Below, one piece after another: positions 17,429 through 25,584 of a stretch of 35,281 nucleotides of DNA. The position numbers and the translations under genes are program-made. This DNA is from Desulfobacteraceae bacterium (lineage in GTDB: Bacteria > Desulfobacterota > Desulfobacteria > Desulfobacterales > JAABSP01), in assembly GCA_011390345.1 (NCBI GenBank), contig JAABSP010000053.1:1-35281 (forward strand), in the 5' to 3' direction. Every line of letters begins with the position of its first letter. The first letter of the stretch is position 1. Under the pieces are notes generated by a model that was not told where the DNA came from, did not search any database, and saw nothing but the letters and a program-made list of their open reading frames with translations.

Positions 17429-17457
17429 TTGACAACCCGATCCCTTTGGATTAAATT
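17429..17457 (+). promoter_or_regulatory. Candidate sigma70 promoter for the PxxKW gene
   Basis: A perfect -35 TTGACA (17429-17434) is followed after 16-17 bases by TTAAAT/TAAATT (17451-17457, 4 of 6). It lies just beyond the synthase terminator and would give a 5' leader of about 90 bases before the ATG at 17558. Confidence 0.5.
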
Positions 17458-17557
17458 TGTTTAGTTTTGCATACAAATCGTAAATTAAGGGTTTGGGAGT
17501 CATTCCTCTCAGGCCTTTTTTTTGAATAAAAAAATATGTCCAAGGGGGATGATACAA

Positions 17558-17848
17558 ATGATTTGTGAAACCGTAAGAAAAGGGCAGGATTGCCCGTTCA
17601 TGAGCAAGAAGGGCTGCACCTACAACGGCGGAAGTTGCAAAGAGGTGGTGGAGAAGTGCAACGGCTGCAACCGGATGACCGAATACGGCGAAGGCTGGTT
17701 CTGCACCGCAAGCCCCCAGCCTTCCATGAAGTGGAAGCTGGGCAACTGCAACCTGGCCACCCATGTAGTCGCAGAAGCGGCTGCCGCACAGGCCAAGGTC
17801 AACCCGCTGAAAGCCTCCAAGCGCGCAGCCAGCAAGAAGAAGAAATAG
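17558..17848 (+). CDS. PxxKW-family cysteine-rich protein
   Basis: This 96-residue protein has eight cysteines in the first 64 residues (C3, C12, C20, C27, C34, C37, C49, C64), the namesake PSMKW at 55-59, and a basic Ala/Lys tail ending in four lysines. The PxxKW family is a small cysteine-rich group known mainly from Deltaproteobacteria and has no assigned function. The cysteine spacing, including CNGC, suggests binding of a metal or iron-sulfur cluster. The start at 17558 is chosen because AAGGGGG ends nine bases before it; an in-frame TTG at 17522 would extend it but lacks a ribosome-binding site. It is monocistronic, with its own promoter-like sequence and terminator. Homologues in sulfate reducers are the main reason the window looks deltaproteobacterial. 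Confidence 0.85.
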   Translation: MICETVRKGQDCPFMSKKGCTYNGGSCKEVVEKCNGCNRMTEYGEGWFCTASPQPSMKWKLGNCNLATHVVAEAAAAQAKVNPLKASKRAASKKKK

Positions 17849-17873
17849 ATCCCATCGGAAGGGATGATCGATA

Positions 17874-17911
17874 AACCCCGCCCAGGCAGCAGTGCCTAAG
17901 CGGGGTTTTTT
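17874..17911 (+). terminator. Strong, probably bidirectional intrinsic terminator
   Basis: CCCCGC (17876-17881) pairs with GCGGGG (17900-17905) and an inner AGGCA/TGCCT stem (17884-17888 with 17893-17897) extends the hairpin. Six T residues follow on the plus strand. On the minus strand the stem is followed by TTTAT. It therefore separates the convergent PxxKW and ABC-F genes. Confidence 0.85.
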
Positions 17912-17926
17912 ATTTCCTTCCTCTTT

Positions 17927-19795
17927 TTAATCCTCCATCTGGTCGATCTCCGCCAGCCGATTTTCAAAGGCCGAATGCTCGGCCTTCAACTGATCGGTGT
18001 ACGCCTCCAGATCCTCAAAGAGCCGGTCGATCTCGCTCTGGCAGGTGTGGATCGACTGGGAGAGCCGGACGATCTCTGCGCCCGCGCCCTCCTCTGACGC
18101 AGCCTGCATGGCCCGGTTGAGCTTTTCCAGCTCTTTTTCCAGCCGCTCGATCTCGTCTTCCGCGTTCTCGATCTTCTTCTCGATGGGCCGGGTCAGCTTG
18201 GCCCGCTCTGTCACGATCTCCGAGCGCCTGCGGCGGGCCTCCTTTTTGCTCAACTTTGTTTCGGCCCCATCCGCCTCCGGTTCAGCCGATTTCCCGGGCC
18301 TCTCCTCAGCCTCCTCCTCCCATCCGACCTTCTCCAGAAACTCGCCGTATCCCCCTTCAAAGAGCTGTATCCCATCCCTTTGAAAGACCACCAGCCGGTC
18401 CGCGACCGCGTGGAGGAACATCTCGTTATGGGTCACCATCACCACCGTGCCCGCGAAATTGTCGATCGCGGCCAGCAGCGCATCATTTGCGTCCATATCC
18501 AGATGGTTTGTGGGCTCATCCAGCAGCAGCAGGTTTAAAGGCGTCACCAGCAGCTTGCCCAGCATCACCCGGCTCTTCTCCCCGCCCGAGAGTACCCCGA
18601 TCTTCTTCAAGGCCCCTTCCCCTTCGAACATCATGGCTCCGCAGATGTTTCTCGCCTGCTGCCGGTCCACATCAGGCGCGGACAGGATCAGCTCCTCCTC
18701 CACAGTGCGGCCATCCACAAGGCTTTTGATGTTGGTCTGCTCGTAGAATCCCTTTTCCACATTGGGATTATAGGAGATTTCCCCGGACTGCGGGGGCAGA
18801 TCCCCGGCCAGCAGCTTCAGCAGGGTGGTCTTGCCCTTGCCGTTCCGGCCCACCACGCAGATCCGCTCTCCGGCCCCGGCCGAGATGCTGAAATCCTCGA
18901 TCAACCGGGGACCGCCCTCATACCCGAAGGAGAGCCCTTCGGCTTGAAACATCTGCTTCCCCTTGAAGGGCTTCTGCCGAAAGGAGAAATCGAGGGTCTT
19001 CATCCCCTCCAGTTTCTCCTTCTTCTCCATCTTCGAAAGGGTCTTGATCCGGGACTGCACCATGTTGGCCAGCCGCGCCTTGGCCCGGAACCGGTTGATG
19101 AAGGTCTCCACCTCCTTGCGTTTGCGCTCGTCGTTCTGCCGGGTCTTCTCGTAGATCTCCTCCTCCTGCGCGATCTGCCCATAGAGCTTTCCTGTATCCC
19201 CTTCGATCTTCTTCATCTTTCTTCTGTGGATCGCGAGGGTATGGGTCACCACCTTGTCCATGAAGCCCCGGTCGTGGGTGATGAGGAGAAGCTCCCGGGG
19301 CCAGGCCCAAAGGAACCGCTCGATCCAGCGAATCGCGGTGATGTCGAGATAGTTGGTCGGCTCGTCCAGCAGCAGCAGATCCGGCTCCGAAACGAGCACC
19401 TTGGCAAGATTCAGGCGTACCTGAAATCCGCCGGAAAAATCGGACGGGGGGCGCTCGAAATCGGCCTGGGAAAAGCCGAGCCCCGCCAGGATCTTCTCCA
19501 CCTCCCAGTGGTTCTCCCGCCGGTCCGCGGGCAGCCCCTTCATCCCCTCTTTAAGGATCGTATTTTCAGTGAAATCGAGGTGCTGGGTCACATAGCCGAT
19601 CCGGTAGCTCTTGGGCATGTTGACCATGCCGTCATCATAGGACTCCTCTCCCACAATGATCCGGAAAAGGGTGGTCTTGCCGTGGCCGTTTCGGCCCACC
19701 ATCCCCACCCGCTCCCTGGGGTTGATCTTGAAGCTGATCTCATCGAACAGGGTCTGAGGGCCGAAGGTTTTGGTCAGGTTTTCAATACTGATCAT
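17927..19795 (-). CDS. ABC-F family ATP-binding protein (two ATPase cassettes, no membrane domain)
   Basis: The protein has 622 residues from the ATG at 19795 (MISIENLTKTFG); a TTG at 19849 would only add a poorly conserved leader. It carries two ABC ATPase domains. The first has Walker A GRNGHGKTT, signature FSGGFQVRLNLAKVL and Walker B LLLLDEPTNYLD. The second has GRNGKGKTT, LSGGEKSRVMLGKLL and LLLLDEPTNHLD. Between them is the helical, basic linker typical of ABC-F proteins (QNDERKRKEVETFINRFR). The C-terminal 110 residues form a charged coiled coil (around EIERLEKELEKLNRA), as in Uup/YheS-like members. These proteins act on ribosomes during translation and are not transporters. The exact subfamily is not settled. 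It is transcribed toward the shared terminator at 17.9 kb. Confidence 0.9.
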   Translation of the reverse strand: MISIENLTKTFGPQTLFDEISFKINPRERVGMVGRNGHGKTTLFRIIVGEESYDDGMVNMPKSYRIGYVTQHLDFTENTILKEGMKGLPADRRENHWEVEKILAGLGFSQADFERPPSDFSGGFQVRLNLAKVLVSEPDLLLLDEPTNYLDITAIRWIERFLWAWPRELLLITHDRGFMDKVVTHTLAIHRRKMKKIEGDTGKLYGQIAQEEEIYEKTRQNDERKRKEVETFINRFRAKARLANMVQSRIKTLSKMEKKEKLEGMKTLDFSFRQKPFKGKQMFQAEGLSFGYEGGPRLIEDFSISAGAGERICVVGRNGKGKTTLLKLLAGDLPPQSGEISYNPNVEKGFYEQTNIKSLVDGRTVEEELILSAPDVDRQQARNICGAMMFEGEGALKKIGVLSGGEKSRVMLGKLLVTPLNLLLLDEPTNHLDMDANDALLAAIDNFAGTVVMVTHNEMFLHAVADRLVVFQRDGIQLFEGGYGEFLEKVGWEEEAEERPGKSAEPEADGAETKLSKKEARRRRSEIVTERAKLTRPIEKKIENAEDEIERLEKELEKLNRAMQAASEEGAGAEIVRLSQSIHTCQSEIDRLFEDLEAYTDQLKAEHSAFENRLAEIDQMED

Positions 19796-20151
19796 TGTTG
19801 GTCTATTTGTTGGTCTAATTGATCTCCTGGAAAAAGAACGGATTGCCAATAATAAATGTGCTGATCACCAGTACCGAATCCTATCAAAAATCTGCTCCTC
19901 AAGTCGAGAAAAATAGGGGCTCATGATGAAGATAATCATTATGCCAAAGATCTTGTCTGCCCCTTTGATGGGGGATCGTGACAGGGAAGCATCAGAGGCC
20001 GGCAAATAATTGATGGAACCGCTTCCGAAGACTTTAAAATAAAGGCGGAAAACCTTTGACACATCCCCCTGCCCTATAGTAAATCCACGAATATAAGGGG
20101 CGTTTATCAGATAAAACGCCCATATTTTTTACCTTTCAAGGAGATGGACTA
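19796..20151. other. 356-base divergent intergenic region (ABC-F / trkA) without a supported gene
   Basis: The region is AT-rich and separates the ABC-F gene (minus) from trkA (plus). It holds a TTGACA at 20056-20061 with only poor -10 candidates (around 20075-20084), and a terminator-like hairpin at 20098-20129 listed separately. Next to the ABC-F start is a short tandem echo of AGACCAACA. A 65-codon minus-strand frame (19865-20062) was judged not to be a gene. Confidence 0.6.
20098..20129 (+). terminator. Terminator-like hairpin in the trkA leader (possible attenuator)
   Basis: GGGCGTTT pairs with AAACGCCC (together 20098-20121) around an ATCAGATA loop and is followed by ATATTTTTT. No plus-strand gene ends just upstream, because the previous one (PxxKW) has its own terminator 2.2 kb away. 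The hairpin ends only some 25 bases before the trkA start. It may therefore act on trkA transcription itself. Confidence 0.6.
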
Positions 20152-21519
20152 TTGAAGATCGTCATTGTCGGCGCGGGTGAAGTCGGATTTCACATCGCGA
20201 ACCGTCTGGCCTATGAGAACAAGGAAGTGGTGGTGATCGACCGAAATCCGGAGGCGCTCAAGCGGGTTTCGGAATCGATCGACGTGCAGGTGGTGCAGGG
20301 GTCCGGAGGAAGCCCGGTTGCGCTGAATGAGGCCGGCATCAAAGAGGCCGAGATCCTTCTTGCGGTGACAGACAGTGATGAGACCAACCTTGTGGCCTGT
20401 CTGGTGGCCGATACCCTCTCCCACAATACCAAAAAGCTCGCTAGGATTCGGGATGCCGATTACGACCCGTATCACGAAACCTTTAAAGACGGGCCTCCTC
20501 ATATCGATACCATCATCAACCCCGAAATCGAGGTGGTCAAGACCATCGACCGGCTCATGAGCGTTCCCGGAGCCATCGATGTGGGGGAGTTTGCAGACGG
20601 AAAAGTCAAGTTCGTGGGGGTGCGTCTGGACGAGAAATCCCCTCTTGCCGACATTCAACTGATAGACATCCCCAAGCAGATCGGGCCTGATCATCGGCTG
20701 CTGATTGCTGCGGTGCTGAGAAACGAGAAAATGATCATCCCCCGGGGCGACGACCGGCTCCACTCCGGGGACGTGGTCTATTTCATCAGCGAAGAGAAGG
20801 ATCTGGCCTCAACCCTGAAGCTCTTCAACAAGCCGGATATGACCATCAAAAATGTGCTGATCGTCGGCGGCGGACGGGTCGGGGCACGTCTGGCGGCTCT
20901 GCTGGAAAAGCGATCGATCCACACAAAGATTATCGAAAAATCCGGAGAACGGTGTAAAGAACTCGCAGATCATCTCAACAGTGTTGTGGTGCTCTGCGGG
21001 GAAGGATCTGACCAGCAGCTCCTGACCGAGGAGAACATCCGGAACATGGATTTGGTGGTGACGCTGACCAATGATGAGGAGACGAATATCCTAACCTCTC
21101 TGCTGGCCCGGCGCCTGGGCGCGAAAAAGGTGATCACCAAGATCAGCAAGTTCAGCTATTTCCCATTGATGCTAGCCATCGGCATGGAGCAGGTGGTCAA
21201 TACCCGGCTCTCCGCGATCAACTCCATCCTGCAGCATGTGCGCCGGGGAAAGGTTATCTCGGCCATCTCTTTGAAGGATGAGCAGGCCGAAGTGATCGAG
21301 GCTGTTGCCTTGGAGACTTCCGAGATCGTGGAGAAGCCTCTGCGGAAGATCTCCTTTCCCAAGGGGGCCCTGGTGGCCGCGATTCTGCGAAAAGACCATG
21401 TGATCATTCCATCGGGCGAGACCGTGATTCTGCCCGGGGACCGGATCGTGATCTTTGCCAGAAGAGAGGCCGTGGCCAGGATCGAAAAGATTCTCTCGGT
21501 CAAACTGGAGTACTTTTAA
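20152..21519 (+). CDS. trkA: Trk potassium uptake system, NAD-binding regulatory subunit TrkA
   Basis: This 455-residue cytoplasmic protein has two RCK units, each with a Rossmann nucleotide-binding half and a C-terminal RCK_C half. The first Rossmann motif is IVIVGAGEVGFHIA at the N-terminus and the second is VLIVGGGRVGARLA near residue 235. The acidic/binding segments VVVIDRNPEAL and LAVTDSDETN are typical. TrkA binds NAD(H) or ATP/ADP and gates the TrkH channel. The start is the TTG at 20152, supported by AAGGAGA seven bases upstream; no better ATG exists. trkH follows after two bases, so the two are co-translated. A hairpin with a T-run lies in the leader. Confidence 0.95.
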   Translation: MKIVIVGAGEVGFHIANRLAYENKEVVVIDRNPEALKRVSESIDVQVVQGSGGSPVALNEAGIKEAEILLAVTDSDETNLVACLVADTLSHNTKKLARIRDADYDPYHETFKDGPPHIDTIINPEIEVVKTIDRLMSVPGAIDVGEFADGKVKFVGVRLDEKSPLADIQLIDIPKQIGPDHRLLIAAVLRNEKMIIPRGDDRLHSGDVVYFISEEKDLASTLKLFNKPDMTIKNVLIVGGGRVGARLAALLEKRSIHTKIIEKSGERCKELADHLNSVVVLCGEGSDQQLLTEENIRNMDLVVTLTNDEETNILTSLLARRLGAKKVITKISKFSYFPLMLAIGMEQVVNTRLSAINSILQHVRRGKVISAISLKDEQAEVIEAVALETSEIVEKPLRKISFPKGALVAAILRKDHVIIPSGETVILPGDRIVIFARREAVARIEKILSVKLEYF

Positions 21520-21521
21520 CC

Positions 21522-22973
21522 ATGCGCTGGCGATATGTCCTCTATGTCGTGGGAATTCTGGTTCTCTTTCTGGGGCTTTCCATGACCCTGCCCCTGCTGG
21601 TGGGGCTCATCTACAGAGATCAGAGCGTCTATTCACTCCTCTGGTCCATCGGCATCACAGTCGGGTCAGGAGGAGTGCTGGCACTGATCTGCCGCTCCGA
21701 GGGGACAGAATACATCAGCCAGCGGGAGGGAATGGCCGTCGTCGCGTTCGGATGGAGTGCGATCGGTCTTTTCGGCGCGCTCCCCTTCTACATCGGCGGC
21801 GAGTTCCCCAGTTTTACCGATGCCTTTTTCGAATCGGTCTCCGGATTCACCACCACCGGATCATCGGTGCTGACCGATATCGAGGCCGTCTCCAAGGGGC
21901 TTCTCTTCTGGCGGAGCCTGATCCAGTGGCTCGGCGGCATGGGGATCATCGTCCTCTCCCTGGCGATTCTGCCCTTTCTGGGGGTCGGCGGGATGCAGCT
22001 CTACAAGGCCGAAGTCCCCAGCCCGGTTCCGGACAAGCTCAAGCCCCGGATTCGGGATACGGCCATGATCCTCTGGAAGGTCTATGCGCTCTTTTCCGCG
22101 GCCGAGGTGGTGCTGCTGATGTTCGGCGGCATGAGCCTATTCGATGCCCTCTGCCACGCGTTCACCACCATGCCCACCGGCGGCTTCTCTACACAAAACG
22201 CCTCCATTGCCCAATTTAACAGCCTCTATTTCGATATCATCATCATCATCTTCATGCTGCTGGCCGGGATCAACTTTTCGCTTCACTATCAGATGCTCAG
22301 GGGGCGGCCCCTGGCCCTGTGGCGGGATTCCGAATGCCGCTTCTTTCTCGCGGGCGTTCTGGTGCTGACCGTTGCCGTCACTGCAGATACCTGGCTATGG
22401 GGAATCTATGAGAGCATCTGGACCGCGCTTAGGTACGGCTCGTTTCAGGTGATCTCCATTCTGACGACCACCGGATATGCCACCTATGATTACGAGCAGT
22501 GGCCCGCGATGTCCCAGATCATTCTGCTCCTCTGCATGTTTCTGGGGGCATCTGCGGGATCGACTGGCGGCGGTATGAAGTGCCTTCGGATCATGCTCTG
22601 CATCAAATACTGCTATAAGGAACTCTTCTCTCTGATCCATCCCCATGCAGTGACCCATGTCAAGATCAACGGCAAGAGCGTGCCCGAAGATGTGATGCGA
22701 AGCGTACTCGGTTTTCTGGCCCTCTATGTGCTTCTCTTTGCAGCCTGCTCGGTGATTCTGGCCGGCATGGGGGTCGATTTCGTTACATCCTTCGGCGCAG
22801 TGGCCGCGACCATCGGCAACATCGGTCCGGGATTCGGAACCGTGGGGCCGGTTGAAAACTTCGCACATATCCCGGCCACAGGCAAATGGCTGCTCATCTG
22901 GTGCATGCTTCTGGGCCGGCTGGAGGTCTATACTGTCATTATCCTTCTGGTGCCGGAATTCTGGCGGAAATAG
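21522..22973 (+). CDS. trkH: Trk potassium uptake system, channel subunit TrkH
   Basis: The protein is a 483-residue polytopic inner-membrane protein of about ten helices. The four pore-loop filter regions of the SKT superfamily are visible: SGFTTTGSSVL, TTMPTGGFST, LTTTGYATYD and ATIGNIGPGFG. It forms the K+ permeation path and is controlled by TrkA, encoded two bases upstream. The length and the C-terminus (LEVYTVIILLVPEFWRK) match TrkH proteins. There is no clear terminator directly after it; a small membrane-protein gene follows after 181 bases. Confidence 0.96.
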   Translation: MRWRYVLYVVGILVLFLGLSMTLPLLVGLIYRDQSVYSLLWSIGITVGSGGVLALICRSEGTEYISQREGMAVVAFGWSAIGLFGALPFYIGGEFPSFTDAFFESVSGFTTTGSSVLTDIEAVSKGLLFWRSLIQWLGGMGIIVLSLAILPFLGVGGMQLYKAEVPSPVPDKLKPRIRDTAMILWKVYALFSAAEVVLLMFGGMSLFDALCHAFTTMPTGGFSTQNASIAQFNSLYFDIIIIIFMLLAGINFSLHYQMLRGRPLALWRDSECRFFLAGVLVLTVAVTADTWLWGIYESIWTALRYGSFQVISILTTTGYATYDYEQWPAMSQIILLLCMFLGASAGSTGGGMKCLRIMLCIKYCYKELFSLIHPHAVTHVKINGKSVPEDVMRSVLGFLALYVLLFAACSVILAGMGVDFVTSFGAVAATIGNIGPGFGTVGPVENFAHIPATGKWLLIWCMLLGRLEVYTVIILLVPEFWRK

Positions 22974-23154
22974 AGATACTCCTCCACCGAAAAGCCCGAA
23001 AAATCATGCAGCAGTCGGGGAATGGGGGTTCCAAATAGATGAATTACGGGGTTTGCCTCATTTGATCTTCATGTGAAGAAGGTTATTCTTGAAAACAACA
23101 TGAACATAAACGGGGGCTTTTTTCGACCCGTTTACAGATTAAAGGAGTGAAACC

Positions 23155-23358
23155 ATGAGTTTAAAAGATTATTGTCGAATCGAAGTCCCGGCCAATCTCG
23201 GCGTCGGAATCTTTCTGCTGATTTTGGGATTGGGCCTGCTGGCCGTCTCATTCACCATGATGCCGGTGATGGGAATCGTCTTTGCCGTCCCGGTGCTGAT
23301 TCTCTCCGGCATCTTTCTCAGAGCCAAACGAAGCGAGGAATGTGCCATCGAGAATTGA
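23155..23358 (+). CDS. Small two-helix membrane protein of unknown function (67 aa)
   Basis: The protein has 67 residues, with two hydrophobic helices at about 15-34 (LGVGIFLLILGLGLLAVSF) and 37-55 (MPVMGIVFAVPVLILSGIF) and a charged C-terminal tail (RAKRSEECAIEN). AAAGGAG ends seven bases before the ATG, and an intrinsic terminator follows 31 bases after the stop, so it is a convincing real gene despite its size. A 7-bp stem-loop (AAACGGG/CCCGTTT, 23108-23133) lies just before the ribosome-binding site. It is not recognised. Being placed after trkAH in the same direction could mean a role with the transporter, but the 181-base gap makes that weak. Confidence 0.75.
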   Translation: MSLKDYCRIEVPANLGVGIFLLILGLGLLAVSFTMMPVMGIVFAVPVLILSGIFLRAKRSEECAIEN

Positions 23359-23389
23359 TCATCGATATCTGATGTTGACAAGGCATTTG

Positions 23390-23423
23390 AAAAGGAGCAG
23401 TCTGAAAAGGGCTGCTCCTTTTT
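23390..23423 (+). terminator. Intrinsic terminator
   Basis: AAAAGGAGCAG (23390-23400) pairs perfectly with CTGCTCCTTTT (from 23412) across an 11-base loop, and the stem merges into a run of five T residues. It ends the transcript of the small membrane protein and possibly of trkAH. Confidence 0.85.
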
Positions 23424-23553
23424 CGGTTTCACATCTCAATCCTTCCACTGCCCCCTGCGCCGCACTTCTTCCGAACCGGGTGAATCGAAAAGCATGCAGA
23501 CGAATCGATTCCTTTGCTTGACCTTTCTTTGGAGAAAGGATAAAAATATCTGT

Positions 23554-24522
23554 ATGAAAAGTATATTTCAAATCATGATAGGACTTCTGGTGCTGATTTG
23601 GAGCAGCGCCTGCATCTCGCCACAGATCAAGCTCTTCTCCGACAGCCGGGATGCATTGCAGGAATTCGTTCTCCAGGGGAAGGGAGAGCAGAAGATCCTC
23701 GTCCTTCCGGTAGAGGGCATGATCACCGATGCGGCCGATCAGGGGGTACTCCGCTCTCAGCCCTCTATGGTTCAGGAGATCGTCTCCCGGCTGGAAAAGG
23801 CGAAAAAGGACCCCGATATCAAGGCGCTGCTGTTGAAGATCGACTCTCCGGGAGGAACCGTTACCGCAAGCGACCTGATCTACCATGAGATCCAAAAATA
23901 CAAAGAGGAGACGGGGGTCGAGGTCGTGGCCATCTTCATGAATCTGGCCGCTTCCGGGGGCTATTATGTGGCTCTTCCGGCCGATCTCATCATGGCCCAT
24001 CCCACCACCGCGACCGGCTCTGTAGGTGTGATCCTGTGGCACCCCGGCGTTGTGGAACTGATGGATAAAATCGGCGTCACGGTCGATCCGACCCTATCGG
24101 GGATCTATAAGGACATGGGCTCTCCTTTCCGAAAACAGACGGAAACGGAAGCCGTGATCTTTCAGGAGATGATTACAAGCCTGGCAAGCCGCTTTATCGA
24201 TCTTGTGCAAAAACACCGGAATCCAAGTCCGGAAGCGCTGGAACGGATCACCACGGGCCGGATCTTTCTGGCGGATGAGGCCCGGGAATTGGGGCTGGTG
24301 GACAGAATCGGCTATCTCTCCGATGCCATTGACGCGGTCCAAGAACTGTCGAACCTTCCTTTGGATGCGCAGGTGGTGGTCTATCGGCGGAACGAATATA
24401 TAAATGATACGCTCTACAACAACGCGGCCGTGAGCCGGGACTTCGATCTGCTGGGGATCGGAAGAATTCTTCCCTCCCTCAAAAGCGGCTTTTACTATCT
24501 CTGGTATCCGGGAACGGAATAA
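23554..24522 (+). CDS. sppA: Signal peptide peptidase SppA-type, S49-family serine protease
   Basis: The protein has 322 residues from the ATG at 23554 (AAAGGA 13 bases upstream); an upstream ATG at 23494 has no ribosome-binding site. The N-terminus is a membrane anchor or signal sequence (MKSIFQIMIGLLVLIWSSAC); the Cys in SSAC could be lipidated, but the -3 residue is not standard for a lipobox. The S49 fold is clear: DSPGGTVTASDLI, then nucleophile Ser134 in NLAASGGYYVA, ATGSVGVI, and general base Lys186 in LSGIYKDMGSPFR. The 52-residue spacing of Ser and Lys equals that of the short Bacillus-type SppA. It cleaves remnant signal peptides and other membrane-associated peptides at the periplasmic face. 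purN follows after 23 bases. Confidence 0.9.
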   Translation: MKSIFQIMIGLLVLIWSSACISPQIKLFSDSRDALQEFVLQGKGEQKILVLPVEGMITDAADQGVLRSQPSMVQEIVSRLEKAKKDPDIKALLLKIDSPGGTVTASDLIYHEIQKYKEETGVEVVAIFMNLAASGGYYVALPADLIMAHPTTATGSVGVILWHPGVVELMDKIGVTVDPTLSGIYKDMGSPFRKQTETEAVIFQEMITSLASRFIDLVQKHRNPSPEALERITTGRIFLADEARELGLVDRIGYLSDAIDAVQELSNLPLDAQVVVYRRNEYINDTLYNNAAVSRDFDLLGIGRILPSLKSGFYYLWYPGTE

Positions 24523-24545
24523 CGGAAATGGAAGGAGAAGGGAAA

Positions 24546-25352
24546 ATGGGGGAAAAGATCCGCATCGGCGCACTGATCTCGGGCGGCGGAACCAACCTGC
24601 AGGCCATCATCGACGGATGCGAGTCGGGGAAGATCGACGGGGAGATGGTCTTTGTGGGAACCGACAATCCTGACGCAAAAGGGCTGGACCGTGCCCGGAA
24701 GCACGGTATTCCCCGCTTTGTGGTCGATTATCGGACCATCATGAGAGGCGTAAAGGATGATCCCGAAGGCGCGACACTGCCGCCGGGCTTTGATCTCAAG
24801 AAGCTGATGGCAAAGCAGAATCTCTACCCCAAGGGAGCTGATCCGAAAAAGATCGAGATCGCGCTCAAGGCCCGGGCCACTGCAGAAGCGGCACTCATCG
24901 AAGCCATGAAGCCGGACCCCTTTGACCTGCTGGTGCTGGCCGGATTCATGCGCAACCTCACCCCCTACTTCATCGACCGGATCAACATCGACCCCCATGT
25001 GCCCCGGATCATGAACATCCATCCCGCGCTGCTGCCGGCCTTTCCCGGCGTGGACGGCTACGGCGACACCTACCGGTACGGCTGCAAAGTTGGCGGCTGC
25101 ACCGTCCATTTCATCGACTATGGCGAGGATTCAGGCCCCATCATCGGCCAGCGCTCTTTTCCGATTACGGAATCGGATACTTTGGATGAGATCAAAAAGA
25201 AGGGGCTGGAGGAGGAGTGGAAGCTCTACCCGGCCTGCATTCAGCTCTTTGCGGAGAACCGTCTCCAGCTTGTCATCCGGCGCTCCGAGCTGCGGGACGG
25301 GATGGTTTCGGAGCGGACCGTGGTGAAGATCAAAGAGAAAGATAAAGGATAG
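24546..25352 (+). CDS. purN: Phosphoribosylglycinamide formyltransferase-like protein (PurN family) with an internal insertion
   Basis: The protein has 268 residues from the ATG at 24546, chosen because GGAAGGAG lies just upstream; the in-frame ATG at 24528 would translate through that site. PurN transfers the formyl group of 10-formyl-tetrahydrofolate to GAR in purine synthesis. The glycine-rich N-terminus (ALISGGGTNLQAIIDG), LVLAGFMRNLTPYF, the catalytic NIHPALLPAFPG (Asn and His) and the GEDSGPIIGQ segment (catalytic Asp) are all present. It is about 60 residues longer than the E. coli enzyme, mostly through an extra charged segment around residues 60-115 between the first strands and LVLAGFM. 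It may be a lineage-specific GAR transformylase or a related formyltransferase. Confidence 0.85.
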   Translation: MGEKIRIGALISGGGTNLQAIIDGCESGKIDGEMVFVGTDNPDAKGLDRARKHGIPRFVVDYRTIMRGVKDDPEGATLPPGFDLKKLMAKQNLYPKGADPKKIEIALKARATAEAALIEAMKPDPFDLLVLAGFMRNLTPYFIDRINIDPHVPRIMNIHPALLPAFPGVDGYGDTYRYGCKVGGCTVHFIDYGEDSGPIIGQRSFPITESDTLDEIKKKGLEEEWKLYPACIQLFAENRLQLVIRRSELRDGMVSERTVVKIKEKDKG

Positions 25353-25469
25353 GGAGTAGCGGCTTTCAATTCTCAGGGTGCTTATGATTAGACCCTTAGA
25401 CCTTGTCGTAGATTGAGAGCGCTCAGACCCTCCCCCGGCTTTCCCCCCTAGCCATCCTGCCTGCAAAGA

Positions 25470-25507
25470 CCGCACCCACCAAGGGCACATCGCCGAGGTG
25501 GGTGCGG
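25470..25507. terminator. 11-bp perfect hairpin in the convergent purN/korC gap
   Basis: CCGCACCCACC (25470-25480) and GGTGGGTGCGG (25497-25507) are perfectly complementary across 16 bases. The surrounding 232-base gap separates the ends of two convergent genes. There is no T-run on either side, so termination would need to be non-classical or factor-dependent. No gene is seen in the gap. Confidence 0.4.
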
Positions 25508-25584
25508 GAAAAGGGCGCGTCATCGAATCCGATGACGTTGGAACAGGTTTTGATCAGGACTCGATCCGGAGAATCCGGCTCTTT

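Noticed and set aside
18944-19822. 292-codon plus-strand frame opposite the ABC-F gene
   Set aside because: It is antisense to both Walker and signature motifs of the ABC-F protein, and the translation is His/Leu/Pro-rich without domain signals.
19865-20062. 65-codon minus-strand frame in the ABC-F/trkA gap
   Set aside because: It has no ribosome-binding site and no recognisable motif. It overlaps the likely trkA promoter region; one weak hydrophobic stretch is not enough to call a gene.
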